In this document: in pieces, positions 26,206-36,875 of the stretch | Layout: each line of letters starts with the position of its first letter | Numbering within the stretch: position 1 is the stretch's first letter | Notes under the pieces: model-generated | Databases searched by the model: none | The model's input: the letters and a program-made list of their open reading frames with translations, nothing else | Told to the model about the DNA's origin: nothing | Translations under genes and position numbers: made by a program | Source: Pseudomonas benzenivorans | Lineage (GTDB): Bacteria; Pseudomonadota; Gammaproteobacteria; Pseudomonadales; Pseudomonadaceae | Length of the DNA: 64,000 nucleotides | Direction of reading: 5' to 3' | NCBI RefSeq assembly: GCF_900100495.1 | Contig: NZ_FNCT01000001.1 | Location: 372,001 to 436,000, forward strand

Positions 26206-26739
26206 TCAGGACTTACCGCAGCGCGGTTCCATGGTGAATGTCCGGGATGCATCAACAGCACCTATATGCTCCAATGTGCGACGGCCGATCAGTACCGGGT
26301 AATTCATTTTGCCTCGATCTTTCAACGAAAATTCCTCTGTATAGATACGAGACCCGATACACATCTTCATCACCACCACAGGCCTTTTTTCAGCGCCACC
26401 GGCACCGCGAACTTTCACGTTTCGAACGACCTTGCGCTCAAATGATGAGTTGGCCATCTTGCCGGTTACGCTGTCTTTGACCTCCACATTGAAACGGACC
26501 CACCTCTCGCCGTCCTTTTCAAACCTTTCCAAGTCCTTCGCATCCATTGATGAGGTCAAGGCCCCGGTATCTAACTTGATTTTTACGGAGATGTTTTCCG
26601 GCTGAATCCGTCCTTCTTCCACCCAGCCAAACACCTTGGTGGGGGTTGTCGCAGCAAAGCTGGGGGCCATCGCCAGGGCAATAAAAACGGCAGACAGCCA
26701 TCTGATGGTTCGATGTTTCACGGTGGAATCCTTATTCAT
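26206..26739 (-). CDS. Periplasmic retropepsin-like putative protease (COG4067, RimK-associated type)
   Basis: 177 residues; signal peptide 1-29 ending SFAATT. The core contains VKIKLDTGALTSSMDAKDLE, where D-T-G-A is the aspartic-protease active-site motif of this family, and later MNYPVLIGRRTLE, the second strand of the fold. Annotated elsewhere as 'ATP-dependent zinc protease', though no ATPase motif is present. Paired with DUF4946 as in other Pseudomonas genomes; role in envelope or metal stress is inferred only from the neighbourhood. Confidence 0.82.
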   Translation of the reverse strand: MNKDSTVKHRTIRWLSAVFIALAMAPSFAATTPTKVFGWVEEGRIQPENISVKIKLDTGALTSSMDAKDLERFEKDGERWVRFNVEVKDSVTGKMANSSFERKVVRNVKVRGAGGAEKRPVVVMKMCIGSRIYTEEFSLKDRGKMNYPVLIGRRTLEHIGAVDASRTFTMEPRCGKS

Positions 26740-26779
26740 AGGGTGATGAATTGCTAAAGCTATCTACCGACCCGATTGG

Positions 26780-27673
26780 TCAGGCTTTCAACGCCAGAAT
26801 GCGGCGTGCACCGTTCAGTACGATGAGGCCCACGACAGTACCAATCACCAAGTCTGGGTAGGGAGATCCTGTCCATGCGACCAATGCCCCTGCAGCGATT
26901 ACGCCAATATTCGCGAGCACATCGTTGGCTGAGAAAATCCAACTCGCTTTCATGTGTGCCCCACCTTCGCGGTGGCCATAGATCAGCAAGAGACAGCTGA
27001 CGTTTGCCACCAGTGCGACTGTGCCAACCCCCATCATCAGCATCGACTCAGGTTCACTGCCGTAGAGAAAGCGTCGAGTCACTTCCACAAGCACACCCAA
27101 AGCCAATACGACCTGAAAAAAACCCGCCAGATGGGCTGCACGTACTTGCAGTTGTGCGCTGCGGCCGACCGCATAGAGAGCCAGCCCGTAGACGGCAGCA
27201 TCAGCAAACATGTCCAGCGAGTCAGCAACCAGACCAGCCGACTGAGCGATTAAGCCAGCGCCCATTTCGGTGACAAACATTGCGGCATTGATGCCGAGCA
27301 AGATCTTTAGCGTGCCGGCTTCTTTTGAAGCATTCAGTTCTTCACTGGCACTGTTGGCCGACGCGGACTCCCGGCTGGCTGGTTGTGTGCCTAGCAGCGT
27401 TGCTCCAAGACCAAGTGACTCCAGCTTAATGGCAATCGGATCAACTGCTCCTTCGTGAAATACGCTTACCTGTCTGCCCGATAGATCAAAGGACAATGAA
27501 TCGATCTCGGGTAAGCCATTTAGCGCGAGCCGGATCATTCGCTCTTCGGAAGGGCAGTCCATTTTCGGCACCGAAAAATTGCTGACCCAGGTCCCTTCAT
27601 TCAAAGGCGTAGTTGCTGCTTCTGGGCCCGCCGAAGCGGGGCCACAGCCACAGGATTTATCACAAGAGCTCAT
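26780..27673 (-). CDS. Cation diffusion facilitator with N-terminal HMA-like domain
   Basis: 297 residues from MSSCDKSCGCGP. A Cys-rich start and HMA-like domain (about 30-85, VPKMDCPSEERMIRLALNGL) precede a six-helix CDF domain (about 120-297). TM2 has SLDMFADA and TM5 FSANDVLAN, the paired metal sites. It exports divalent metals (Zn, Cd or Co) by proton antiport. The typical cytoplasmic C-terminal CDF domain is absent; metal sensing may have moved to the N-terminal HMA domain. Its promoter carries a MerR-type long-spacer operator, so it is probably in the CadR regulon. Confidence 0.87.
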   Translation of the reverse strand: MSSCDKSCGCGPASAGPEAATTPLNEGTWVSNFSVPKMDCPSEERMIRLALNGLPEIDSLSFDLSGRQVSVFHEGAVDPIAIKLESLGLGATLLGTQPASRESASANSASEELNASKEAGTLKILLGINAAMFVTEMGAGLIAQSAGLVADSLDMFADAAVYGLALYAVGRSAQLQVRAAHLAGFFQVVLALGVLVEVTRRFLYGSEPESMLMMGVGTVALVANVSCLLLIYGHREGGAHMKASWIFSANDVLANIGVIAAGALVAWTGSPYPDLVIGTVVGLIVLNGARRILALKA

Positions 27674-27706
27674 GAGCCGCGTCTCCAATTGGATTTAGTC
27701 TTCTCC

Positions 27707-27737
27707 ATTACAAACCATGTAGCAGGTATAGGGTCAA
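27707..27737 (-). promoter_or_regulatory. MerR-type promoter of the CDF gene
   Basis: On the minus strand: TTGACC (27737-27732), 19-bp spacer starting CTATACCTGCTACATGG, then TGTAAT. The -35 and first half-site are identical to the cadA operator, with an imperfect dyad. Confidence 0.7.
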
Positions 27738-27849
27738 GCATGGTATTGGTTTCCGCGAGGGGTAAATCTTCAGGATCGTAGCTCTTTCGTTCAAGTCGAA
27801 CGCTAGCCTCTCTTCGTACTGTCATGGCTCTCGATACAGGAGCTGAGCG

Positions 27850-28746
27850 ATGCCTACTTTCTTTCGATGTGCCATACGCTGGATGAGCTATCCACTCGTA
27901 TTTGGCGGCAGTGCCGCCTTCATGATCTGGGCGCTATATACCGGCGTACCGTCTTGGCCCACCACGCCCCTGGTCGCCGCGGTGGGCTTGTTAGTCATCG
28001 CTGGTTTGGAGCGACTCCAACCTTTTCGCGAAGCCTGGCTCGAAGATCATCAGGACACCACGACAGATCTGTTGCACATGCTGGTCAACCTTTCTGTCAT
28101 TCAATTCACTGCGGAAATCCTGGCCAAGCTTGGCGATGCGGTGCCGGCTTCGGTTCGCCTCTTCCCGATCGAGAGTCCTCTGTGGTTGCAACTGGTTCTG
28201 GTCGCCGCCGTGCTCGATCTGAGCCTGTATGCCATGCACCGCATCAGCCACCGGGTGCATTGGTTGTGGCGTTTTCACATGATTCATCACAGCGCAGAGC
28301 GGCTCTATTGGATGAACGGGGAACGTCGGCATCCTCTGCATGCCGCGCTGATGGCCGGGCCAGGGCTGGTGGTTCTGCTCGCATCAGGGGCACCGTCTGC
28401 CGTAGTCGCAACTTGGTTCGGCATCCTGACCGTCCACCTGGCCTTTCAGCATTCGAACCTGGACTACAGCGTGGGCTGGTTGCGGCATCTGCTCGGGGTT
28501 GCCGAGATCCATCGTTGGCACCATAAGCGCGACTTCGAAGACGCCCAGGTCAACTTCGGTGAGTTTCTAACAGTGTGGGATCGGCTGTTCGGGACCTTTT
28601 ACGACAGCAGCGGGAAGCTGGGCGAAGCCGAGGTGGGCCTGCACGAAAAGGACTACCCCAAAAACTACTTCGAGCAACTTATTGATCCTCTTCGTCCAAC
28701 ATCTGCACGCCCAGCCGGTCACGACTATTCATTGAAGGATGAATAA
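27850..28746 (+). CDS. Sterol desaturase/fatty-acid hydroxylase family membrane protein
   Basis: 298 residues. Membrane segments at about 14-60, 75-100 and 110-130. The di-iron histidine boxes are complete: HRISHRVH (about 131), HMIHHS (about 145), HRWHHK (about 221), with HLAFQHSN between. The family inserts hydroxyl or double bonds in lipids using oxygen. It ends with a soluble tail. Such genes recur in heavy-metal islands of Pseudomonas, with unknown substrate; membrane remodelling under metal stress is speculative. Flanked downstream by a decayed tnpS. Confidence 0.85.
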   Translation: MPTFFRCAIRWMSYPLVFGGSAAFMIWALYTGVPSWPTTPLVAAVGLLVIAGLERLQPFREAWLEDHQDTTTDLLHMLVNLSVIQFTAEILAKLGDAVPASVRLFPIESPLWLQLVLVAAVLDLSLYAMHRISHRVHWLWRFHMIHHSAERLYWMNGERRHPLHAALMAGPGLVVLLASGAPSAVVATWFGILTVHLAFQHSNLDYSVGWLRHLLGVAEIHRWHHKRDFEDAQVNFGEFLTVWDRLFGTFYDSSGKLGEAEVGLHEKDYPKNYFEQLIDPLRPTSARPAGHDYSLKDE

Positions 28747-28788
28747 CGCAGCAGTAGCTCGAACGGGTGGATCTCAACGGAAATGCAT

Positions 28789-29183
28789 CAGCCGGTGCTG
28801 GGATGCGCCTGTTCCTGCCGCAGAGCAAGGGAGATCGGGAGAGCCTCGGCACGCCCCATTACGCACCGGCCTGGAAACGTCTCTGTCCGGTATAGGCCTA
28901 TTTCGACTGGATCAGTGTCACCGGTATCGCTCGCGGCGCTGTGTTCCGCGGCCTGGATCACTGGGGGCACCTGAGCGATGAAGCCTTGCATCCCGGCAGT
29001 TTGATAAGCCTGCTGCGCTAGATCCTGCAGCGGGCCGGTATTCCTGCCGAGCTGTACACCAGTCATTCGCTGCGCCGTGGCTTCGCGGCAACCGCCAATG
29101 GCTGGGATATCAAAGCACTGATGACCTATGTGGGCTGGAAAGACATCAGCTACATCGACCCCGCCATCTCCTTTGACGGCTAA
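28789..29183 (+). pseudogene. tnpS: Degenerate tnpS fragment
   Basis: Matches the catalytic half of tnpS (compare 17590-18005): the segments encoding LFLPQSKGD, WISVTGIARGAVFRGLDHWG, and HSLRRGF are readable. It has TAG stops in place of Gln and Lys codons and an internal deletion removing codons before the nucleophile Tyr. No start. A remnant of a separate Tn4651-type element. Confidence 0.9.
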
Positions 29184-29219
29184 TGGTTAGCCCCACGCTT
29201 CACCTTGCCCGTCCAGGCT

Positions 29220-29666
29220 TCAGTGGTTGTGGCTTCGCCTTACGTGTGACGAAACCTCTTCACCGAGATGATTGCCGCCAACGTTCAGTTGATGAAGTAT
29301 CTGACAGTCAGCAACTTCGCGGCCCTCGGTACAGTTTTTCCTCAGGTCCATTAGTTGCTTCTGAAGTACCTGAAGACTCGTGATCCTGGCCGCCACATGC
29401 TCGATGTGCTCATCGACCAGCTCATTCACTCCTGAGCAATCACCCGCAGGATTATCTCGGAAGCTGAGTAACTGCCTTACCTCGTCCAGAGTCATGCCGA
29501 GGGTTCGGCAGTTGCGGATGAAGGCCAGCCGCTCGGCGTGCACGAGGGTATAAACACGATAGTTCCCCTCGCTCCGGTCGGGCGGTGCCAGCAACCCCGC
29601 GCGCTCGTAGTAGCGAATGGTCACAACTTGGCAGTTAGCCATTTTCGCAAGCTCACCGATTTTCAT
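29220..29666 (-). CDS. cadR: CadR, MerR-family Cd/Zn/Pb-responsive activator
   Basis: 148 residues. N-terminal winged HTH (MKIGELAKMANCQVVTIRYY), long dimerisation helix, and cysteines at about 77 (GDCSGVNELVDEH), 112 (KNCTEG) and 119 (ADCQIL), the CadR/PbrR metal triad. The C-terminus has the CadR-type His tail (SSHVRRSHNH). It activates cadA-type promoters with 19-bp spacers. Its divergent partner cadA is only a remnant (29746), so in this island it probably serves the distant cadA (18674) and the CDF gene in trans. Confidence 0.92.
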   Translation of the reverse strand: MKIGELAKMANCQVVTIRYYERAGLLAPPDRSEGNYRVYTLVHAERLAFIRNCRTLGMTLDEVRQLLSFRDNPAGDCSGVNELVDEHIEHVAARITSLQVLQKQLMDLRKNCTEGREVADCQILHQLNVGGNHLGEEVSSHVRRSHNH

Positions 29667-29689
29667 GGCAACTCTTTCGCAGATTGGGA

Positions 29690-29720
29690 TTTACCCTATA
29701 GTCGCTATAGGGTGATCAGT
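29690..29720 (+). promoter_or_regulatory. CadR operator/promoter of the broken cadA copy
   Basis: TTTACC, 19-bp spacer with dyad CTATAG-TCG-CTATAG, then ATCAGT; nearly identical to the one at 18618. It should also set autoregulation of the divergent cadR. Confidence 0.83.
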
Positions 29721-29745
29721 GCGCAATAGCAAAGGAGCCCAGCTT

Positions 29746-29980
29746 ATGGCCAATTTTTACGATGCCCCCCCCAAGCAGGTGCCGGTGAAATTCATCTGTG
29801 TCGAGCTGCTGCGCAGCAGCCTGTTCCCGGCCAGCACTGTTGAGTGCATTTCGTAGTGTTCAGATGGATTGCCCCGCGGAAGAGATGCTGATTCGCTGCA
29901 AGCAGGAACAACTGCAGGGACTGGAGTTCAATCTGCTGAATCGCACCAGTAATGCCGGGCAACACGTCGAGCGCCCATGA
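29746..29980 (+). pseudogene. cadA: cadA 5' remnant
   Basis: An AAGGAG site and ATGGCCAATTT start as in cadA, then frameshifts; CCAAACSRP, VQMDCPAEEMLIRC and LEFNLLNRT match the first HMA region of CadA (18674). Sequence after about 29950 is unrelated and leads straight into tnpC. Non-functional. Confidence 0.88.
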
Positions 29981-30017
29981 GCGACGCAGGTGGTACCCAG
30001 CAGGCGCTCCAAACGTC

Positions 30018-30380
30018 TCATTGTTCATGGGCTGGCATAAGGTCTACCAGAGGTGCGATCCCAGTCTGAGCGGAGCGTAACCAGGACGCCAGCGCCTCAA
30101 GATCCAGTTGGACCGATTCGGCCTCTGCCCATATGCAGGCATTCTCGGTTGGGACTGTCGGTGCGACGCCCTCGACGAGCGTCAGCGCCATTGCATGCAA
30201 CCGCAGTAGCTCGTCACGCATAGCGGTAATTCCCCCTAGTTCAGCGAGGCAGGCGTCCAAACGATCTACCAGCCGCAGCAGCTGCGAAGTGTCGAAGCTA
30301 TCGCGCAGCTGTTCCAGCGCTGTCGCATCTACTTCGCCGTACGGCGTGACGCGAAAGGATGCCGGGGGAATATCGATCAT
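30018..30380 (-). CDS. tnpC: TnpC, regulator of TnpA expression (copy 1)
   Basis: 120 residues, the size of Tn4652 TnpC, which lowers transposase level post-transcriptionally (established for Tn4652). Acidic, helical, no known domain: MIDIPPASFRVTPYGEVDAT at the start, FDTSQLLRLVDRLDACLAEL in the middle. Its ATG overlaps the tnpA stop by 4 bp, the Tn4652 operon layout. About 65% identical to the copy at 49258. Here its tnpA is truncated, so expression from the native tnpA promoter is lost. Confidence 0.85.
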   Translation of the reverse strand: MIDIPPASFRVTPYGEVDATALEQLRDSFDTSQLLRLVDRLDACLAELGGITAMRDELLRLHAMALTLVEGVAPTVPTENACIWAEAESVQLDLEALASWLRSAQTGIAPLVDLMPAHEQ

Positions 30381-32155
30381 GTGGTTTCCTCGGTACCGAC
30401 CTTGCCGGTTGTTATGACGCGTAGCGCGCCGGCAGCTTGCTGGAACACCGAATCTTTGATCCAGGGCTCCGGCGGACGGTTCAGCTTGAGGTTGAACTCG
30501 CCGAAGCGCTTGACGTTGCTGGTCAGGTAGGGACTGAGGAAGGACACATCCTCATCGGTGAACTGCCAGCCATCGCGGGCCAGTTTCTGCAGGATGCGCA
30601 TCATGTCCACGGTGTTCTGCAGGATCACCGACGAGGCCACCATGTCGTTGTAGCGCAGGCGCTTCTGCTGCTCGTCCGGATCGTTTTCGGCGATCACGTC
30701 ACCGCCAAAGGACAGCCACTTAGAGAAGCCGTTGTAGGACTCGATCTTGTTGGTGTTGGCGGTGACTTCCTGGCGCAACTCGCGGCTGCCGATCCAGTTG
30801 AGTAGGAATATCGTCCGGATCACGCTGCCCAGCGCTTGCGCGGCATGATAGAGCTTGTTGCGCCGGCTGTAGGAGCCGAGCTTGCGCAGCAGCATAGGCG
30901 AGGAAATCTTGCCGGCCTGGATCGACAACGCGACCTGCATCAGATCCTGCCAGTGGGTTTCGATCAGGTGCCAGTCGGCGGTGTCGGTGAACAGACGGTT
31001 GATGTGTTTATACGAAACGCCACGATCTGGCCGGCACATCACCAGGTCGCGCCAGTTGCGGATACGCGGCATCAGATTGATGCCCAGCAGATGGGTGAAG
31101 GCGAACACCGTGGCCGACTGGCCTTGGGTGTCGGAGTACACCGTATCGGGTTCGACGCTGAGGTCGGCCTTGAGCAACCCCTCGATCACATAGATTGCCT
31201 CCCAGATACCAGGCGGGATGAAATGCTGGAACACCGCGATGTAGTTGTTGGCCACGTGTCGGTACGCCACGGCCCCCATCTTGCGGTAGCGGAAGTGGTA
31301 GCCGGCCAGCAGGTTGTCGTCATAGAAGTCGAACTGCGTACCGTCCGCGGCCACCGCCTTGCCGTCGCCCCAGAGCTTGGGCAAGTCAAGTTGCAGGTAG
31401 AGTTCCACCAGCTCGCGGTTAGATTTGTCCAACTTCTCCAGCGAGAGGTGGCGGCGATTCGTATAGGACAGCATGTGCGGTGTGACATTACCGGCCAGAT
31501 GCCGCGCGGCCTGGTTGGGGCCGAGGTTGCAGCCCATGGCGAAGATGGTCATCAGGTAGCGTTCGGCCGGATCTTTGAGCTTCGGCTCGTTGCCGGACAT
31601 CGGCCCGAAATGCCGAGTGAACTGAATCCAGTGCTCGATGTTGGCCATTATATCGAGCACGTGCCTGGCCGGCATGCGCTGCATAAGCGCCGTCTGTAGC
31701 GCGATGGCCGAGGGCGGGATGTCCCGCGCAATCACCCGCCGCAACACCGGTTCGCCGGCTTCGTTGATCGATACGTCACCTCGGCAAGAGGGGAACTTGT
31801 CATCCAACTGCTGCGCGGTTTCCTCCAGTTGGGTCTTGAGGGAGGCAACAAACTCCTTCGCCGTGCCAGGCAGTCCCACCTTTTCGCAGTAGGCAGGTAG
31901 TCGCTGGAGACATTCTTCCCAAGGCAGCAACTGCTTACGGTAGTCGGCGAAAGATTCCGACCCCAGCACGCACATATCACCCGAGCGCAGCTCACTGGCC
32001 AGGTAGGAGAACACGCAGACTTCCAGATAGCGCCGGTTGGTCGGCGGCCCTTCACTGGCAGGACGACGCGCGACCTTGACCCAGCGCTCCGACGCAAACG
32101 ACAAGTCGACGTACTCGTCGATCCATTCGCGGTGTAGGTTTTCGCTGTCCTGGAT
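30377..32155 (-). pseudogene. tnpA: tnpA 3' part (Tn4651-type transposase), cut by the mer element
   Basis: About 592 codons corresponding to the C-terminal part of TnpA, nearly identical to the intact copy at 49644-52661. It keeps the DDE catalytic region (AADGTQFDFYDDNLLAGYHF, SVEPDTVYSDTQGQSATVFA). The 5' ~410 codons are missing: the frame enters the mer transposon repeat at 32156, after QDSEN. A longest-ORF start MSFASERW at 32104 is not a real start. No DNA-binding N-terminus, so inactive. Confidence 0.93.
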
Positions 32156-32193
32156 GGGGTCGTCTCAGAAAACGGAAAATAAAGCACGCTAAG
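32156..32193 (+). repeat. mer element left 38-bp inverted repeat
   Basis: GGGGTCGTCTCAGAAAACGG then AAAATAAAGCACGCTAAG. Confidence 0.93.
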
Positions 32194-32209
32194 GCGTAAC
32201 TACCCTCGG

Positions 32210-32644
32210 CTACACCGCGTCGGCACCACGCGGCTCTTTCTCCCCTTGCAGCGAAGCAATCAGCGGGCAAGAAACGTTCCCTTGCCGCGCATGGCAGGCG
32301 AACACAAGTTCGGATAGCACGGTTTCCATGCGCGCCAGGTCGGTCATTTTTTCGCGCACGTCCTGAAGCTTGTGCTCGGCCAGGCTGCTGGCTTCCTCGC
32401 AGTGGGTGCCGTCATCCAGCCTCAGCAGCTCTGCGATCTCGTCGAGGCTGAATCCGAGCCGCTGGGCTGATTTCACGAAGCGCACCCGCGTCACATCCGC
32501 CTCGCCATAGCGGCGGATGCTGCCATAGGGCTTGTCCGGCTCCGGCAACAAGCCCTTGCGCTGATAGAACCGGATTGTTTCCACGTTGACCCCGGCCGCC
32601 TTGGCGAAAACGCCAATAGTCAGATTCTCCAAATTTTTTTCCAT
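32210..32644 (-). CDS. merR: MerR, mercury-responsive regulator
   Basis: 144 residues from [20 protein letters not shown]; the longer frame to 32692 would include the operator. HTH (residues 10-40, VETIRYFQ-like [15 protein letters not shown]), dimer helix, and Hg-binding cysteines at about 82 (GTHCEEASS), 117 (VFACHARQ) and 126 (NVSCPLI), all three present. Represses and, with Hg(II), activates merTPAD. Divergent from merT across the operator. Confidence 0.96.
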   Translation of the reverse strand: MEKNLENLTIGVFAKAAGVNVETIRFYQRKGLLPEPDKPYGSIRRYGEADVTRVRFVKSAQRLGFSLDEIAELLRLDDGTHCEEASSLAEHKLQDVREKMTDLARMETVLSELVFACHARQGNVSCPLIASLQGEKEPRGADAV

Positions 32645-32649
32645 ATCGC

Positions 32650-32680
32650 TTGACTCCGTACATTGGTACGGAAGTAAGCT
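32650..32680 (+). promoter_or_regulatory. mer operator/promoter
   Basis: TTGACT, 19-bp spacer with dyad CCGTAC-ATTG-GTACGG, then TAAGCT. Classic MerR-controlled merTPA promoter. Confidence 0.95.
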
Positions 32681-32715
32681 TAAGCTATCCAATCCAGATT
32701 TGAAAGGACAAGCGT

Positions 32716-33066
32716 ATGTCTGAACCTCAAAACGGGCGCGGGGCGCTCTTCACTGGCGGGCTAGCCGCCATCCTCGCCTCGGCTTGCTGCCTGGGGCCGC
32801 TGGTTCTGATCGCCCTGGGGTTCAGCGGCGCTTGGATCGGCAACTTGACGGTGTTGGAACCTTATCGCCCGATCTTCATCGGCGCGGCGTTGGTGGCGCT
32901 GTTTTTCGCCTGGCGGCGCATCTACCGACCGGCGCAAGCCTGCAAACCAGGGGATGTGTGTGCGATTCCCCAAGTGCGCGCTACTTACAAGCTCATTTTC
33001 TGGGTCGTGGCCGCGCTGGTTCTGGTCGCGCTCGGATTTCCCTACGTCATGCCATTTTTCTATTAA
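32716..33066 (+). CDS. merT: MerT, inner-membrane mercury transporter
   Basis: 116 residues, three membrane helices. The first helix has the CC pair [10 protein letters not shown] (about 24-25) that passes Hg(II) inward; a second cysteine pair is in the cytoplasmic loop ([12 protein letters not shown], about 75-82). Takes Hg(II) from MerP and delivers it to MerA. Fifteen bp before merP. Confidence 0.96.
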   Translation: MSEPQNGRGALFTGGLAAILASACCLGPLVLIALGFSGAWIGNLTVLEPYRPIFIGAALVALFFAWRRIYRPAQACKPGDVCAIPQVRATYKLIFWVVAALVLVALGFPYVMPFFY

Positions 33067-33081
33067 TCACAGGAGTTCATC

Positions 33082-33357
33082 ATGAAAAAACTGTTTGCCT
33101 CTCTCGCCATCGCTGCCGTTGTTGCCCCCGTGTGGGCCGCCACCCAGACCGTCACGCTGTCCGTACCGGGCATGACCTGCTCCGCTTGTCCGATCACCGT
33201 CAAGAAGGCGATTTCCAAGGTCGAAGGCGTCAGCAAAGTTAACGTGACCTTCGAGACACGCGAAGCGGTTGTCACCTTCGATGATGCCAAGACCAGCGTG
33301 CAGAAGCTGACCAAGGCCACCGAAGACGCAGGCTATCCGTCCAGCGTCAAGAAGTGA
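33082..33357 (+). CDS. merP: MerP, periplasmic mercury-binding protein
   Basis: 91 residues with signal peptide (1-19, ending VWAAT). A single HMA domain with GMTCSACPITVKKAI, the Cys pair that scavenges Hg(II). It exchanges mercury with MerT. Normal length and start, with AGGAG upstream. Confidence 0.96.
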   Translation: MKKLFASLAIAAVVAPVWAATQTVTLSVPGMTCSACPITVKKAISKVEGVSKVNVTFETREAVVTFDDAKTSVQKLTKATEDAGYPSSVKK

Positions 33358-33365
33358 GGCACTGA

Positions 33366-35114
<1,749 letters not shown>

Positions 35115-35131
35115 GGAAAAGGAGGTGTTCG

Positions 35132-35497
35132 ATGAACGCCTACACAGTGTCCCGACTGGCCCTTGAGGCCGGGGTGAGCGTGCATATCGTGCGCGACTAC
35201 CTGCTGCGCGGATTGCTGCGGCCAGTCGCCTGCACCACGGGCGGCTACGGCTTGTTCGATGACGCCGCCTTGCAGCGGCTGTGCTTTGTGCGGGCCGCTT
35301 TTGAGGCGGGCATCGGCCTGGACGCATTGGCGCGGTTGTGCCGGGCGCTGGATGCGGCGGACTGCGATGAAACAGCCGCACAGCTTGCCGTGCTGAGTCA
35401 GTTCGTCGAACGCCGACGCGAAGCGTTGGCCGATCTGGAAGTGCAGTTGGCCGCGATGCCGACCGCGCCGGCCCAGCAAGCGGAGAGTCTGCCATGA
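35132..35497 (+). CDS. merD: MerD, secondary mer regulator
   Basis: 121 residues. MerR-like HTH ([20 protein letters not shown]) without the metal-binding cysteines. It is thought to displace MerR from the operator after mercury removal. AAAGGAGG lies before the ATG. The stop overlaps the merE start (ATGA), the usual mer arrangement. Confidence 0.95.
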   Translation: MNAYTVSRLALEAGVSVHIVRDYLLRGLLRPVACTTGGYGLFDDAALQRLCFVRAAFEAGIGLDALARLCRALDAADCDETAAQLAVLSQFVERRREALADLEVQLAAMPTAPAQQAESLP

Positions 35498-35547
35498 ACA
35501 GCCCCGAGCGCTTGCCGACCGAGACACACAAGCCGTTCACCGGCTAC
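35494..35547 (+). pseudogene. merE: merE stub, cut at codon 18
   Basis: Reads [18 protein letters not shown], the start of MerE, then the sequence switches to internal tnpA and stops after a few codons. Deletion junction near 35547; the membrane part that carries methylmercury and Hg(II) is lost. Confidence 0.9.
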
Positions 35548-36842
35548 CCGACACCGCGCAGGCGCTGATCGACCAGACAGCCATGATCCTGCCACACGTC
35601 AAGATCACCGAACTGCTGCTCGAAGTCGATGAGTGGACGGGCTTCACCCGCCACTTCACGCACCTGAAATCGGGCGATCTGGCCAAGGACAAAAATCTGC
35701 TGTTGACCACCATCCTGGCCGACGCGATCAACCTGGGCCTGACCAAGATGGCCGAGTCCTGCCCCGGCACGACCTACGCCAAGCTCGCCTGGCTACAAGC
35801 CTGGCATACCCGCGACGAAACCTATTCGACAGCGCTGGCCGAGTTGGTGAACGCCCAATTCCGGCATCCCTTCGCCGAACACTGGGGCGACGGCACCACG
35901 TCATCGTCGGACGGCCAGAACTTCCGAACCGGGAGCAAGGCCGAGAGTACCGGTCACATCAACCCGAAATATGGCAGCAGCCCTGGGCGAACCTTCTACA
36001 CCCATATATCCGACCAGTACGCGCCGTTCCACACCAAGGTGGTCAATGTCGGCGTGCGCGACTCGACCTATGTACTTGACGGCCTGCTGTACCACGAGTC
36101 CGACCTGCGCATCGAGGAACACTACACCGACACGGCAGGCTTCACCGATCACGTCTTTGCCCTGATGCATCTCCTGGGCTTCCGCTTTGCGCCGCGCATC
36201 CGTGACCTGGGCGACACCAAGCTGTTCATCCCCAAGGGGGATACCGCCTATGACGCGCTCAAACCGATGATTAGCAGCGACAGGCTGAACATCAAGGCTA
36301 TTCGTGCCCACTGGGATGAAATTCTGCGGCTGGCGACCTCGATCAAGCAGGGCACGGTGACAGCCTCGCTGATGCTTCGGAAACTCGGCAGCTATCCGCG
36401 CCAGAACGGCTTAGCCATCGCCCTGCGCGAGCTGGGGCGCATCGAACGCACGCTGTTCATCCTGGACTGGTTGCAAAGCGTGGAGCTGCGCCGCCGCGTC
36501 CACGCTGGACTGAACAAGGGCGAAGCGCGCAACGCGCTGGCCCGCGCCGTATTCTTCAACCGTCTGGGCGAAATCCGCGACCGCAGCTTCGAGCAGCAGC
36601 GCTACCGGGCCAGCGGCCTCAACCTGGTGACGGCGGCCGTCGTGTTGTGGAACACGGTCTATCTGGAGCGCGCAGCACATGCGTTGCGTGGCAACGGGCA
36701 TGCTGTCGATGACGCGCTATTGCAATACCTGTCGCCGCTCGGCTGGGAACACATCAACCTGACCGGCGATTACCTCTGGCGCAGCAGCGCCAAGATCGGC
36801 GCGGGCAAGTTCAGGCCGCTACGACCGTTGCAACCGGCTTAG
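35548..36842 (+). pseudogene. tnpA: Tn21/Tn501-type tnpA 3' part
   Basis: About 430 codons of the C-terminal half of a Tn21-subfamily transposase (normal about 988), starting at [12 protein letters not shown] directly after the merE stub. Retains [20 protein letters not shown], part of the catalytic core, and the end [12 protein letters not shown], whose stop overlaps the right inverted repeat. Lacks the N-terminal DNA-binding half; a longest-ORF start at 35583 is not genuine. The element therefore depends on an outside transposase. Confidence 0.94.
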
Positions 36843-36875
36843 CGTGCTTTATTTTCCGTTTTCTGAGGCGACCCC
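36838..36875 (-). repeat. mer element right 38-bp inverted repeat
   Basis: Inverted copy of 32156-32193 with one mismatch. The next base enters tnpS coding sequence. Confidence 0.93.

Noticed and set aside
30836..31699. 287-codon plus-strand frame opposite the broken tnpA
   Set aside because: Antisense to conserved transposase coding sequence; His/Val/Gln-rich composition, and the equivalent frame is broken opposite the intact tnpA.
32104..32187. Possible alternative start giving a 575-residue transposase at the mer junction
   Set aside because: The ATG is internal to tnpA coding sequence; alignment to the intact copy shows about 410 missing N-terminal codons.
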